DNA from: Blastocystis sp. Blastoise
Lineage: Eukaryota > Sar > Bigyra > Opalinata > Blastocystidae
NCBI GenBank assembly: GCA_039096225.1
Contig: JBBPEB010000003.1
Coordinates: 124,001 to 188,000, forward strand
Reading direction: 5' to 3'
DNA length: 64,000 nt
The notes below the pieces were generated by a model. It saw nothing but the letters and a program-made list of their open reading frames with translations. It made no database searches and had not been told where the DNA came from. This document shows positions 42,185 to 54,700 of this stretch, piece after piece. The stretch's first letter is position 1, and every line of letters begins with the position of its first letter. The translations under genes and the position numbers were made by a program.

Positions 42185-44109
42185 TCATTTATTATTATCT
42201 TTATTATATAGTTTTTCTGGTGATGCTATTGCACTTTTAGATAATTCATTTTCTGCCATTATTTTTGTATGTATAGAATGTTTACTAGGCACTATTTTAT
42301 GTTCATTCTTTATCTATTTCTTACCTCGTCTATTTGGATTAACTTTTATTTCTTTTATTAATTCTGTTGCTTTATCTATAATTCTTCTTCCTACGGAGAC
42401 ATCCACAATTATACCACTATTAAATAAAGTTCATGTCAGTAAAAACTTTACTCATTTACTTTTAGGAGAAGGTATGTTCACAGAGATGTTCGCTATTATA
42501 TTAATGAGAGCATTAGTAGAAGTAGAAGTAGAAGCAGGAAATATATTAGATGTTGCTGTCAATCTAATAGTTACTTTCTCTACAACATTAATAGGATCTA
42601 TTCTTATTGGATTCTTATTAGGAATATTAAGTGCACTTGCATTTAAATATATTTCTGCACAACGTGATGAAGACAGTTTATTTGTAGAAATTACTATATT
42701 CTTATGTTGTCCCTTCTTAGCCTATATGATAGCTGAAACTATGAGATTATCTGGAAATATCGCTATTCGTGTTTGTGGAATTACTATGGCGAAATATACA
42801 CAATTTAATATGTCAACGAAATCATATCCTTATGCTCTTTTTATATTATTGTTTTCTTTTTTTAATTGTTTGTTTTTTTTTTTTTTTGTTTTTTTATTTT
42901 TTTATTTTTCGAAGAATCTTCTATTATTTATTAGATACTCTTTATAAAATGATTCTATTATTATTTTTTTTTTAATTATTTATTATTTATTATTTCATTT
43001 TTATTATTATTTTTATTATTATTATTTCATTTTTAGTTTGTATATTATATATAGTAGTTTTAATTAATAATACTATCTATTAGTAATTCTTAATATATTA
43101 CTCGTGGTTTTATTCATCGTTTTATTGGTTATTTAGGCCGAATAGCTGAAGTAACTGTCTTCTTATTATTTGGATTCTCAAGTAATATCGATAAAGATAT
43201 GTTCAGTGATTATAAATGGATTCTATTAACCTTTATTATTATGATGAGTGTAAGAGGACTATTGGTTTCTCTGTTTCGTAATAGAAACACTGTTGAAGAA
43301 CCAAGAGATAACTTAAATCAAAAACAATATAAAGTATAGAAGTTTTATTAATTTTTATATATTATATATTTTATTATTTTTTTTTATTCTCTAATTTTAT
43401 TCTTTTTTTATTATTAATAAATAAATATATATAATATATAATAAATATATATAATATATAATTAATATATATAATATATAAAAAAATAAATATATAACTA
43501 TAGCAATTATTATGGTTAAGTGGCTTAAAAGGTTGTTTAAATTATGTATTAGTAATAACCTTTCAGAATGAGCTTTTGCATCCCTCTCAAGTTAATATAT
43601 TAACTCATGTTTCTGAAGGTATTATTTGGATTACAGTTGTAGGTATAGGTAGTATATATCAGTTACTCTTAAATATACTGAATGTCTCTTATTCATCGAC
43701 ATATCTTCCTGTATCCCATTCTCCTTCTGCTGCTATTAAAGAAGATCTAGTCACTACTATTCATAAACAAATTGAACGAGAATACTCCGGTGATAGCGAT
43801 AGTAATACTATTCCCTTAGTTATAGATACACAAGCATTTCAATATAAACGTCCAACTACTAAATTAAATACAAATAAATCAGGTATAGTACCGTCTGCTT
43901 CTTCTCAATCTTTATTACACAGTGAAAATCCTTCTTTTACTATTTCTCCTTCTACAAACAATGAGCATGAAACAACTAGAAATAACAGTATCCATGAAGA
44001 AGAAGCATATACTAATGATTCTATGGATATTCATGGAGTCTTCTCGTATATCGATAGACATATATTGTCACCATTCTTAATCAAAAATATTGGAATTAAA
44101 GATATATAA
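41578..44109 (+). CDS. Divergent Na+/H+-exchanger family (CPA1) membrane protein
   Basis: The start at 41578 (MNVTTNMTEILHVAETVNEH) is chosen because it keeps frame into exon 2 (41756 on): LTFTGLLLCSIAT-IISQKF, then VLYMVIGLCIAHGAELISGI, then YAFTPLIMFESG. Exon 3 has FSGDAIALLDNSFSAIIFVC, then SVALSIILLPTETSTIIPLL, then LLLGEGMFTEMFAIILMRAL, then a long membrane stretch ending GITMAKYTQFNMSTK. An AT-AC intron (42824-43101) leads to RGFIHRFIGYLGRIAEVTVF, then LLFGFSSNIDKDMF. Exon 43504-44109 has LLWLSGLKGCLNYVLVITFQ (family WF.GLRGA..) and a cytoplasmic tail. The layout fits CPA1 exchangers, but key transport residues differ: the usual DPV reads TET and the usual GES.LNDA reads GEGMFTEM. Ion transport is therefore uncertain. 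Confidence 0.75.
42824..43101 (+). other. U12-type AT-AC intron in the exchanger gene
   Basis: Starts ATATCCTTATGCTC and ends AATTCTTAATATATTAC: a consensus U12 donor, a TTCTTAAT branch site about 8 nt before the end, and an AC terminus. Joining ACG AAA TC to T CGT GGT (phase 2) gives NMSTKS-RGFIHRFIGYLG, the expected continuation after the conserved GITMAKYT block. The unspliced frame becomes a run of Phe and stops. Confidence 0.9.
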
Positions 44110-44459
44110 ACATATTATTATTCTATATTATCATTTTTTTTTTTCATTATTTCATTATTTTTCAATGTTATGAGTATCTTATGAATATTACTCATCAAAT
44201 GTTATATGTTATTATTATTCACATTTCATTTTTATCATAATGGCTTTTTCATATTCTTGATTTTTGTTTTTTATTGTTAATTTTTATATATCATTATTAC
44301 TTTTATTATTCTATATAACAAAACAAAACACTTGACATCCCATATAAAAACAAATAAAGTGAAGAAAAAGACTAACAATACAAATAAAATGTGACAAAAA
44401 GAAAAACGTTTCAAGTCCTGAAAATCATCACTATGTCCTCTAATAACGAGAAGAGGGTT
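44110..44459. other. Intergenic between convergent genes
   Basis: 3' regions of the exchanger (+) and ZC3H15 (-). T-rich; no gene seen. Confidence 0.5.
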
Positions 44460-45489
44460 TTAAGCAGTTGTTTCTTCTTCAGTAGATTGAGTCTCTTCTT
44501 TAATTTGCTCATTCTTTTCTGTTTCTTCAGTAGATTGATTCTCTTCTTTATCTATATCTATAGTATTATCCTTATTATTTGTATTCTCTTCATCTTCATC
44601 ATCATCATCATCATCAATATCAATATCATCCAAATCATCTAAATTCTCCTCAGCAAATACTTCAGCACTTGTCACCATGTGAATCTCAGTTTCTTGACCT
44701 TCAGGAAGTGTCTCTTCTTCATGGTAATTAGCTAAAGATATAATAAGAATAATTATAATTATTATTATAATAATAATAATAATAATAATAATATATTTGT
44801 AATAAACTTGAAAGTATTATATATATAAACAATTATTCCAATATAAATATATTTAAAAATAATTCTTAAATGATAAATATATATAAATAAAATACTTATA
44901 ATAAAAGATAATATATAAATGATAATAAAGCATACAGAAGTTAGCATCTTGAGTATCTTCAATAATAGGTTCTTCTTGTTCATAATCATTATTATCAAGA
45001 GCATCAGCATCATCGACGAATACTTCAGGATTATATACGAATAAAGCACGACCGGAAAGAAGACGGAATTCTTTACCACTCGATTTCTTCTTTTGAGCTT
45101 CTGTATCTGCCTTCTCTTTCTCAGCTTGTTTCTTAAGTCTACGTTCTTCTTTCCATTTAGCGAAAGATTCTGGAGTCACAGGAGTTAAACCAGTAGAAGG
45201 AAGACGAGATCTCTATATATATATATATATATATATAATAATAAATATTAACATGTTGATAAGAAATGTTTAAATAATAACAAAAAAAAAATAGATCCAT
45301 TATAAAACATATATATATATATATATAATATTTTACATACTAATAATTCGATGTTTTCTAATTTAAGTAGATTCTTATCAGTAGCACGATCTTTGTCTTT
45401 TAATATACCCTCAGCTTCTCTTTCAGCCTTACTCTTATATACATATCCTTCAGGAAGGGCGTGACGATACTTACAACTATATATAGATA

Positions 45490-45534
<45 letters not shown>

Positions 45535-46699
45535 CAATATCATTATTATTATTTATTAACACTAGTCTATATATATATATATACTTAGGTCCATTAGGAC
45601 ATTGCCAGAACCATCCGTATATTTCCTGTTCAATAGCATCCAAGAAATAACGACAGACAATACTGGTTTGATTTGTTTGAGTATATTTAGCTGCATTCTG
45701 CTTTACAACCTATTTATATATGTACATATATATATATATATATAGATAGATAGATAAAAAAATTATAAAATAAAGAAAGAAATGTCAAGAAAGTAAATAG
45801 AATGAACTAATAATACAATAATAATATATAATATAATAATAATATATAATAATATAATAATATAATAATATATTATATAATAATACAATAATAATATATA
45901 ATAATAATATAATAATATATATATATATAATAATATATATAACAATATATACAGCTTCAAGTTGTTCTTGAGTCCAATTAGCCATATTATCAGTCTTCTT
46001 TTCATCTCGAATATCTGTATGAATATCCTTCTTGGCAGAACTACGAGCAACCTTAGAGAGATCGTGACTGAACTTACATTTAGCACCCTATATATACATA
46101 TATATATTAATAATCATTAGAATCATAATATAATAATCATTATCATTAATAAACATATATAATATCTATAATAAATAATAGCATACCTTAGCACAGAAAC
46201 CTTGTTTAAAGAAAGGACAGAGAACAGATTTAGGATCTTCACCAAAAGCAAGCTAAAATATATTCATATATATATATATATAGAAAAATTGTTTAAATTG
46301 CCAAAAAAATATATATATACTTTTGGCATAGTAACAATAGCTTTAAATAATTCAGCAGCTTCCTTTTCAGCCTTCTTCTTTTCTTCCTTCTCTTTCTTTT
46401 GCTATATATAATATATATATATTATTTAAAAAAAAAATGAAAAAGAACCCTACCTGTTGTTTCTTTAATTCTAAAGTTTTATCATCCTATAATATCAAAT
46501 ATAAAAGTCATGTAAAAATGAATAAGAATAAACGTACTTTACCAGTATACACTTTCTTTACATTTTGGACATATTCTTGAACCTTTTTACTCTTATTTTT
46601 ATTCTTTAAACCGAAGGTCTTATCTTCGACGATCTTTTCAGCTTTCTTTTGAAGAGCTTTATCTTGAGCCTTTTGTTGAGCTTTCTTGGAAGGAGGCAT
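44460..46699 (-). CDS. ZC3H15: ZC3H15/DFRP1-like CCCH zinc-finger protein (Tma46 family)
   Basis: From ATG at 46699: [20 protein letters not shown], then [20 protein letters not shown], the hallmark N terminus of this family. Then [44 protein letters not shown] followed by [13 protein letters not shown] (first CCCH finger), [31 protein letters not shown] followed by [19 protein letters not shown] (second CCCH finger), [40 protein letters not shown], and an acidic tail with a Glu/Thr repeat ([16 protein letters not shown]). In animals and yeast the protein binds and stabilises the GTPase DRG1 and associates with ribosomes. About eight exons, all with GTATAT...TATAG-type introns. Confidence 0.92.
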
Positions 46700-47091
46700 G
46701 TTGAATCAATTAAAATTGAACTAACGTATAAAGATTATACAAAAATGATAGCGTTAGCAGTCTTACAAAAATTACTCCTCGTTTGGATGAAAAAACAGCC
46801 AGAAAAATATTATTCATTTCCCATGGGAATATCAACTAGAAAACAGAAACCAAAAAAGAAGATATGGAGCCACAAAAAGACTCGATGTTTTTTCATTTTA
46901 AAAGACTAATTTTTCAGCTCCAACATAAAAATAGTGCCTTTTTATTTAAAAAAAAGTTTCAAAAACAGAAAGGAGGTCTTAGTTTGAATAGTTATTTCAT
47001 TAAAAAGAATAATTTTATCAAATTCTGATTAAGACACCAATCCCATTTATAAAAATCAATTTCAAAATTTCTTCATTTCAAGTCAATTAAC
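46700..47091. promoter_or_regulatory. Divergent promoter region, ZC3H15 (-) / SMC2 (+)
   Basis: Only 392 bases separate the two start codons, so both promoters must lie here. No TATA or other motif stands out from the AT-rich background. Confidence 0.5.
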
Positions 47092-48773
47092 ATGTATCTT
47101 GAAGAAATCATTCTTGATGGATTTAAAAGTTATGCAAATCGTACAGTGATTTCAGATTTTGATCCTCAATTCAATGCTATTACTGGTCTCAATGGAAGTG
47201 GCAAATCAAATATTTTAGATGCCATTTGCTTTGTATTAGGTATTACTAATTTAACACAAGTATATTAATGAATCAAATTTTATATGAATATTATTTTTTT
47301 ATTTAATTATTGTTGATGGAGTGATGTTTTCTTTTATAGGTTCGAGTTCGTAATATGCAAGAACTTGTTTACAAGCAAGGTCAAGCTGGAGTAACTAAAG
47401 CTACAGTCACACTTATTTTTAATAACAAAGATTCAAAACAAAGTCCTGTTGGTTATGAACAATATGAAACAATTTCTATTACTCGATCTATTATTATTGG
47501 AGGTCGAAATAAATATATGATCAATGGTCACGTAGCTCAAACAAGTCAAGTTCAGAATTTGTTTCACAGTGTACAACTTAATGTCAATAACCCTCATTTC
47601 TTAATTATGCAAGTATTGTTTTATTTATTGTTTATTGTTTTTTTATTTGTTTATTTGATTCATTTTTTATTTATTTGATTTATATATTTATAAATTTTGA
47701 TTCCCGTGTTTATTTTTAGGGTCGTATTACAAAAGTATTAAATATGAAGCCCCCAGAGATTTTAGGTATGGTCGAAGAAGCCGCGGGAACACGTATGTTT
47801 GAATCAAAGAAAGAAGCCGCCAAAAAAACTATTGAAAAGAAACAAGGAAAAGTCGATGAAATTAATAAATTATTATCTGAAGGTATATATATATATATAT
47901 TGTTATGAATGATTCAATATAAGTTTTTGGTATACATTTTTTTTATATATTGTTATATTATATATAATATATATGTTCTTTATAAATATAGCTATATATA
48001 TGATACTCTATGTTCTTTATAAATATAGTTATATATATATGATACTCTATGTTCTTTATAAATATAGCTATATATATATGATACACTATGTTTCTCTTTA
48101 GAGATTACTCCTACCTTGGAGACATTGCGTGCTCAGAAGAGTGCTTATATACAATGGTCGAATAATACTACAGAAATAGAGAGATTACATCGATTTAAAG
48201 TAGCTTATGATTATTATAGATATAAAGATATAGTAGATAAAGGAGAAGAAGGAGTAGAAGAAACCATTAAACAAAAAGATCAATTTATAGAACAAATTAA
48301 TACAATTAAAGTATATAGGAATTAAATTTATTTATTTATTTTTTTAGTATTTTGGATATTATTTTATATTATTTATTATTATATATTATATATTATATAT
48401 TATTATATATTATATAGAGTTCTGATAATGAGAATAAGAAACAGTTGGAGAACTTGAAGGTACGACGTGATCAGCAGGTAGAAGAGACGTTGACACAACT
48501 ACAGGTATATATACTACATATACAAAATATTATATGTTAGATTTATTATGTAGATTATTATTATTTTCTATTGTATATATAATAAAAATCATTGATATAT
48601 ATATATATATATAGTCCGAGGAAACACAGAAAAGTAAAGATCTTGTAAAGAAGAATGGTGAATATATTAATGAATTAAGCGCTTTAGAACGTGAACAAAC
48701 GGCATTTAACGATATTAAACGACAACAAACGGACTCTACTACAGTCATTCATGACTTAGAAATGCAAACAAAA

Positions 48774-48809
<36 letters not shown>

Positions 48810-49853
48810 TCATTACTATATAGAAAGTCGAAGAAGAAGTTGTGTCGTGTACTAACGAATTAAGTCAACTTCAGAATCGTCTGACTGAGTATGAAAATGC
48901 TGCCCTCTCTTTCGAAACCGGCGGGATTACAACAGAAGAAGAAGGAAATATTGGAGAACGTATAAATGAAGTATATATATATATATATTTATTTTATTTT
49001 TATTTTATTTTTTTATTTATTAAGTATTAACATATAGTTTTAATTCATATATATATATATATATATAGAATAAAGCCCTTTTAACAAATACCCGCGGTAC
49101 AATTGCTCAAACTGAACAGAAATTGGAAATGTCCAATCAAATGTTAGTGTCTCTTGAAGGAAAACACAAATTATTTACAGAGAGTAATAAGCATATGGAA
49201 GAGGAACACAAATCTCGAATTGATCTTATACATAAATATGAAAATGAATTAAATAAATTGGAATTTAATAATAATCGATATAATGAAATACAAATTATTC
49301 TTAATGTATATATAGTATTATTTTTATTATTATTATTATTAGGGTTATAATTATTATCTTAATTCTCTCTATTAATTATCTTTATATATATATAGAATAA
49401 AGAGAGAGAGATTCAGCACGTATCAGATGAATCTGATAAATTGGATGCGACTGTGAATTCCTGCTTACACTTTGAATATACAACACCTACAAATAGAAAC
49501 TTTAAAGAAAATGGAGTCAAAGGAATAGTAGCTAATCTGATTCATGTGGAAAACCGCGATTATATCACTGCTCTAGAGACTGTAGCAGGAGGGAAATTAT
49601 ATCAAGTATATATATAGTTATCTATATGATTTATCAATAGCTCTATATAGACTATTATATATATATTATAGATTGTAGTAGATACAGAAGAAACCGGGAA
49701 ATGTCTTCTTAATGAAGGTCACCTTCGTAAGAGATATACTTTCATCCCGCTAAATCGAATTAAAAGTCGAGTTCTCCCGCCACATAAAGTATCCCTCGCA
49801 CAAAAAATTGGAGGGAATGATGTCGGATTAGCATTATCTTTTGTATATATATA

Positions 49854-49924
<71 letters not shown>

Positions 49925-50006
49925 GATAGCATCTGATGAGGAATTAGCCCCTGCAATGCAGTATGTGTTTGGAAATACACTTATATGCAAAGATCTCAAT
50001 ACAGCT

Positions 50007-50038
<32 letters not shown>

Positions 50039-50869
50039 TATGTTTATTATGACTACTATATAGGTTACGTTCAATGAAGGTATTCGTACGAAAAGTGTAA
50101 CGTTAGAAGGGGATTCTTGTGATCCCTCAGGTACCTTAGAAGGCGGCAGTAGAGACCGCGAAGCCAATATCTTGCAAACACTCTATGTATATATTATTAA
50201 TATTATTATTATTGTATTGAATATATTTATTATTAATAATATTATTGTATTGAATATATTTATTATTACTATTATATATAGCGTGTAAATGAATTACATA
50301 ATCAGTTGGAGGCATTACGTCATGAACATATGAATATTCGAAAAGAATTCGAAATCCTTAGTACGAAACGTCAACGCTTTTCTGAATTATCCACAAGTTT
50401 AGAACTTGAAAAACATAATTTAGAGTTATTGGATCAGAAGATGAAGATGAGTGACAGTGGCATTCTAAGTCAACAAATAGCTGATATTCACGGGGAAATA
50501 GAAGAATATAATAAGGTTATTGAAGAGAATAAGAAAAAGGAACAAGAGATTTTTGAGAAAATTAAAGTATATTGAAAGTTATATATATATATTGATTTTA
50601 TTTATATTAATTATTATTATATTTATTATATGCTTATGATTATTATACTCATTATTATTATGCTAATTACTCTCTAGTTATTGGAGTCCAAGCAGAATAC
50701 GATGATGAATTCAAAAGAGGATTATATGAAGGGCGTAGAGAAGAAGATCCTCGAGGTGAAGAAGGAACTGAAGAAGAAAGACAAAGAACTCAATACTAAG
50801 AAGCATCATGCACAAGTATAGCATTATTATTATGTTTATTATGTTTATTATTATTTTTTTTTTTTTTTT

Positions 50870-50924
<55 letters not shown>

Positions 50925-52600
50925 TCTATAGGAATTACAGATTGAGTTGGATCAGGCTAAATATGAGTATAATAATATATTAACAAAGATCTCGACTTCG
51001 GAGGGTATAATAATCTCCCTTAAAGAGAATGTCAGCAAATATAATACTGAATTAAATGAACTGAAATCTAATTATGAGAGTACTCAGAAAGATGTACAAG
51101 AGAAGAAGAAGGAGATTGAATCTTATGAAATAGAAATCAAAAGAATGATTAAGGAACAAGATAATAATATAAAAGTCATTAATGATCTTGAAGTATATAT
51201 ATATAATTGAATGTAATTATTGAATATTTTTCTATTATTCTTTTAATATTTTTCTATTATTCTTTTAATATTTTTTAATTATATATATACCTATATATGT
51301 AATTGAATGTAATTATTAAAATATGTATCTATTATTCTTTGAATATTTAGTTATTAATTATACCTATATATATAGACGAATATTCGTAAATTAGATAATC
51401 AGATATCGAAGATACAAAAGGAGAAACAGGAGAGTATGAAACAAGTAAGTAAGTTATTGTCGGATTTCCCCTGGATTGAGGAGGAGAAACAGTATTTTGG
51501 GAAGGAAGGAACAGATTATGATTTTAATATAAAGAATCCACAAGATCGAATTGATAGACTACAACAGGTATATATATATTATTATTATTATTATTATTAT
51601 TGTATAGTCTATTTAATACCTTTTTTTTTACTTATTATTATATTTATATATACTTATGTTGATACTAAATATATTTTACATTCATTTTATTAAACAATTC
51701 TTTTTAATGATATTATCAATGTATAACTATATATATATAGTTGGAGAGTGAGCAAGATAAATTAGGTCGACGAATCAATAAGAAGGTTATGACTATGTTA
51801 GAGAAAGCAGAAGGTGAATATACCGATTTATTAAAGAAAAAGAAGATTATTGAAAAAGATAAAACACAAATTCAACATGTTATCGAAGAACTAGAAACGA
51901 AAAAGAATGAAGCCCTTCAAAGAACATATCAAAAAGTATATTATATATTATATTATTTACTATTTAATATATTATTTATTATTTAATATATTATTTATTA
52001 TTTAATATATTATGTATTATATATTATATTATTTATTATGTATTATTTAATATATTATTTAATATATATTTATATTAATTATTAAATAATAAATAAAATT
52101 ATACTAAAATAAGCCTTCTCTAAAATTTCTAGGTAAATCATGATTTTGGAGATATATTTACAAGTTTGCTTCCTGGAGCTAGTGCTAGATTAGAGCCACC
52201 TGAAGGTCAAAATGTAACTGAAGGATTAGAAGTACGTGTTGCATTCAGTGGTAAAGATAAAGAAAGTTTAAGTGAATTATCAGGAGGTCAACGATCTTTA
52301 TTAGCATTATCTTTGGTTTTATCATTATTATTATTTAAACCTGCTCCTATGTATATTCTTGATGAAGTCGATGCTGCTCTTGATTTAAGCCATACACAGA
52401 ATATTGGACGTATGCTTCGAAAACATTTTGGACAATCACAATTTATTATTGTTAGTTTGAAAGAGGGTATGTTTAATAATGCAAACGTTATTTTTAGAAC
52501 TAAATTTGTTGATGGTGTCAGTACTGTTACACGTACACTTGGAAGAACAAATAACAAAAATGATGATGATAACCAATCGAAAAGAATAAGAAAAGAATAA
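47092..52600 (+). CDS. SMC2: Condensin subunit SMC2
   Basis: About 17 exons. N terminus [20 protein letters not shown], Walker [21 protein letters not shown] and GITNLTQ, then [20 protein letters not shown]. The latter is the SMC2-type version. Coiled coils follow (for example [20 protein letters not shown]). The hinge spans about 49430-50187 ([20 protein letters not shown], then [15 protein letters not shown], and [20 protein letters not shown]). A second coiled coil leads to the C-terminal head: [37 protein letters not shown], signature [20 protein letters not shown], and Walker B with D-loop [20 protein letters not shown]. Exon 1 is 47092-47259, exon 2 47340-47612, last exon 52132-52600. 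SMC2 pairs with SMC4 in condensin to compact mitotic chromosomes. Introns interrupt the coiled coils every 100-280 nt and nearly all start GTATAT. Confidence 0.95.
47960..48092 (+). repeat. Three tandem copies of a ~39-bp unit in an SMC2 intron
   Basis: The unit ATGTTCTTTATAAATATAG, followed by (C/T)TATATATATGATAC(T/A)CT, occurs three times in the intron between the exons encoding NKLLSE and EITPTLETL. Confidence 0.88.
49854..49925 (+). repeat. (ATT)n intron of SMC2
   Basis: This intron, between LALSF and IASDEELAP, is GTATATATATATATT plus about 20 ATT triplets and then ATATATAG. It consists of nothing but the splice-end sequences and the repeat. Confidence 0.9.
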
Positions 52601-53003
52601 ATAAATTTATGTAAAAATTCATTCTATATATACTACATAAATTGTTTTACTCTCTATTTTGTTAATTTTGTTTGTTGCTTCTCAACACTTTTTCTATTTA
52701 TTCATTTATTTTATAATACATTTTTCTCTTTTTGTTTCTCAATATGTTTTTAGCATATTTATGCATGATCATAATTATATATTAAAAAATGTGCACTTTT
52801 ACATTATGTACTATCGTTCTTTTTTTATTTTTTTCCTTTTCCTCATGTAATGAATTCTTGTTTCGTTCATAAATAAAATAAAAACTAGACTTGTTTCAAA
52901 TAAAGAATAAATAAAATGAATTTACACAAAAAAGAAAGATTCTATAAAGAAGATTTTTTTTTGTGTTTTGTATTCATAGGTCATCAACAGGGTGTGCCAA
53001 AAC

Positions 53004-53050
53004 TGCGCTTTAAGCGCAAAGTGCGCTTTTCGATGTTGTTTTTGCGCTTA
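53004..53050. repeat. GCGCTT/AAGCGC palindromic cluster
   Basis: GCGCTTTAAGCGC (two inverted half-sites around one T) is followed within 40 bases by GTGCGCTTTT and TTTTTGCGCTTAA. Four GCGC cores within 50 bases stand out sharply in this AT-rich sequence. The TTTTTGCGC word resembles E2F/DP sites. No gene start is close. Confidence 0.6.
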
Positions 53051-54254
53051 AATCTTTTATTTCATTTTTCTTTTAATTTTTATAAATCTACATAGAATAA
53101 AACGTTTAATAATTTTTAGAGGATCGAGATAAGCTCAATAATGATGTTTTTGACATTTTACACGAGGTTTGTGTTTGTTGATGTAATTTGATTTGTTGTT
53201 GAATAAATAATAACCTTACACATATTATAATTAGAGAGCAAATTGAATTTTTTAGCATTTTTAGAATGTTAATCATGTAGTTATAATGATTGATTGTCTT
53301 TAAGTATTTAACAATTAGGAAAAAAGCGTGATTATGTGTAGATCTTAATAATATAGTAGTAGTAGAATCATAATAGCAATACATGCTTCAAATTTTTACA
53401 AAACTTTGAATTCTTTTAAATTGGCTAAATACTGATTATTAGTGGTCAAAAAATTTTCAAACTCAGCTCATCAAGACGCATTAATTTACACACTTTTCAT
53501 GAAAAAAAGACCGGGTGACATAAAAAAGTAATTCATTCATTGACTATTATACTATGACATGACAGTTTTTAACTTAAAACATATTATTTTGATATATAAT
53601 GTATAAATGTTTTGAAATAAGTCATCTAAGAAGATTTTTGTGACACATGTTGTGACAGATACATGACTTAAAAGTTCATAAGTCATCAAATAACAACAAG
53701 TATGATTCCTATATTTGACTATTTGTGTTAATTTGGGTGACAAATAAAAATTATTTTGTGACAAAAGTCAATTGCTTAAGATATTCTTTTGTATATTATT
53801 TTAAAGACTTTTATTTATGTTTATAATGAAAAATAATGTCAATAAATACTAAAAAATATTATAAAAAATAATAATGTAATTAAAAAGTTTTTATTTTTAT
53901 AAAATATCATGAAGTAGTCTTGTAGGGACTGTACAGATACATCCTGACAAGTAATAAAAATTAAATAAACGAAAAGCATATTAAAATATTATTTTTCAAA
54001 AATCAAACAAAAAACAATACAATGAACAAAAGCTGGATTTGAAAAAACAATACGTCCAACAAAATGATTTTTAATAGCCTTATAAAATGGTTTTAAAATG
54101 TATTTTATATGTAGAATAAGTCACACAACACATTTATAATATTTATATTATAAAATATATTGTTTTTATGTTTAAAAATAAAAAAATAAAAAAACGGTTA
54201 GTAGTCACTAGCTTTGCAATTATTATATGACTTGATGAAAAATATTATAAGGGA

Positions 54255-54330
54255 GTTGTTTGGTCAAATGGTCAGTGCGTATAAAATTTTTACATAGTGG
54301 ACGGATCGAATCTTACGAGGAACTATTTTT
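54255..54330 (+). other. tRNA-like element with box A and box B words
   Basis: TGGTCAAATGG (54261) fits the pol III box A and GGATCGAATCT (54303) resembles box B at a spacing of 42 bases; a T-run follows. A partly paired acceptor stem can be drawn, but the T-stem is poor. It may be a decayed tRNA gene or a tRNA-derived SINE, or chance. Confidence 0.25.
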
Positions 54331-54619
54331 TTAAACTTTTTCTTTTGACTGCTATTTACAATGATTTTATTTAAAATCAACTTTGTTTCATTTTTATTAT
54401 CTGTAAACATTATTTACATCATTGATATCTGCTTTTTAGTTTAGAATCAACATATCAACAAACTTTTTTTTTCAAAAAATAGTAATTATTGTTTAAAAAC
54501 AATTCTAAGTATTTCTAGAATGTTATAAATGTAATAAAAGAGCATAAATATAATATTTGAAGATATCAAATAATTTTAAACTTATTATATAGAACACATG
54601 AAAAAATAAAATTGAGAAA

Positions 54620-54700
54620 TCGGTTGGTATAGTTGACCAGCGCTGTAGCTATTATGGTAATTGTCGCTGGATCGAATCTCGCAAGAGGCATTTTTATTTT
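54620..54700 (+). other. Second tRNA-like element with box A and box B words
   Basis: TGGTATAGTTG (54625) fits box A and GGATCGAATCT (54669) resembles box B, 44 bases apart as in real tRNA genes. The T-stem pairs at four of five positions, but the acceptor stem does not pair. The box B region shares GGATCGAATCT with the element 370 bases upstream. Confidence 0.25.

Noticed and set aside
44391-44642. Plus-strand open frame of 83 codons
   Set aside because: Antisense of the acidic C-terminal tail of ZC3H15; no motif.
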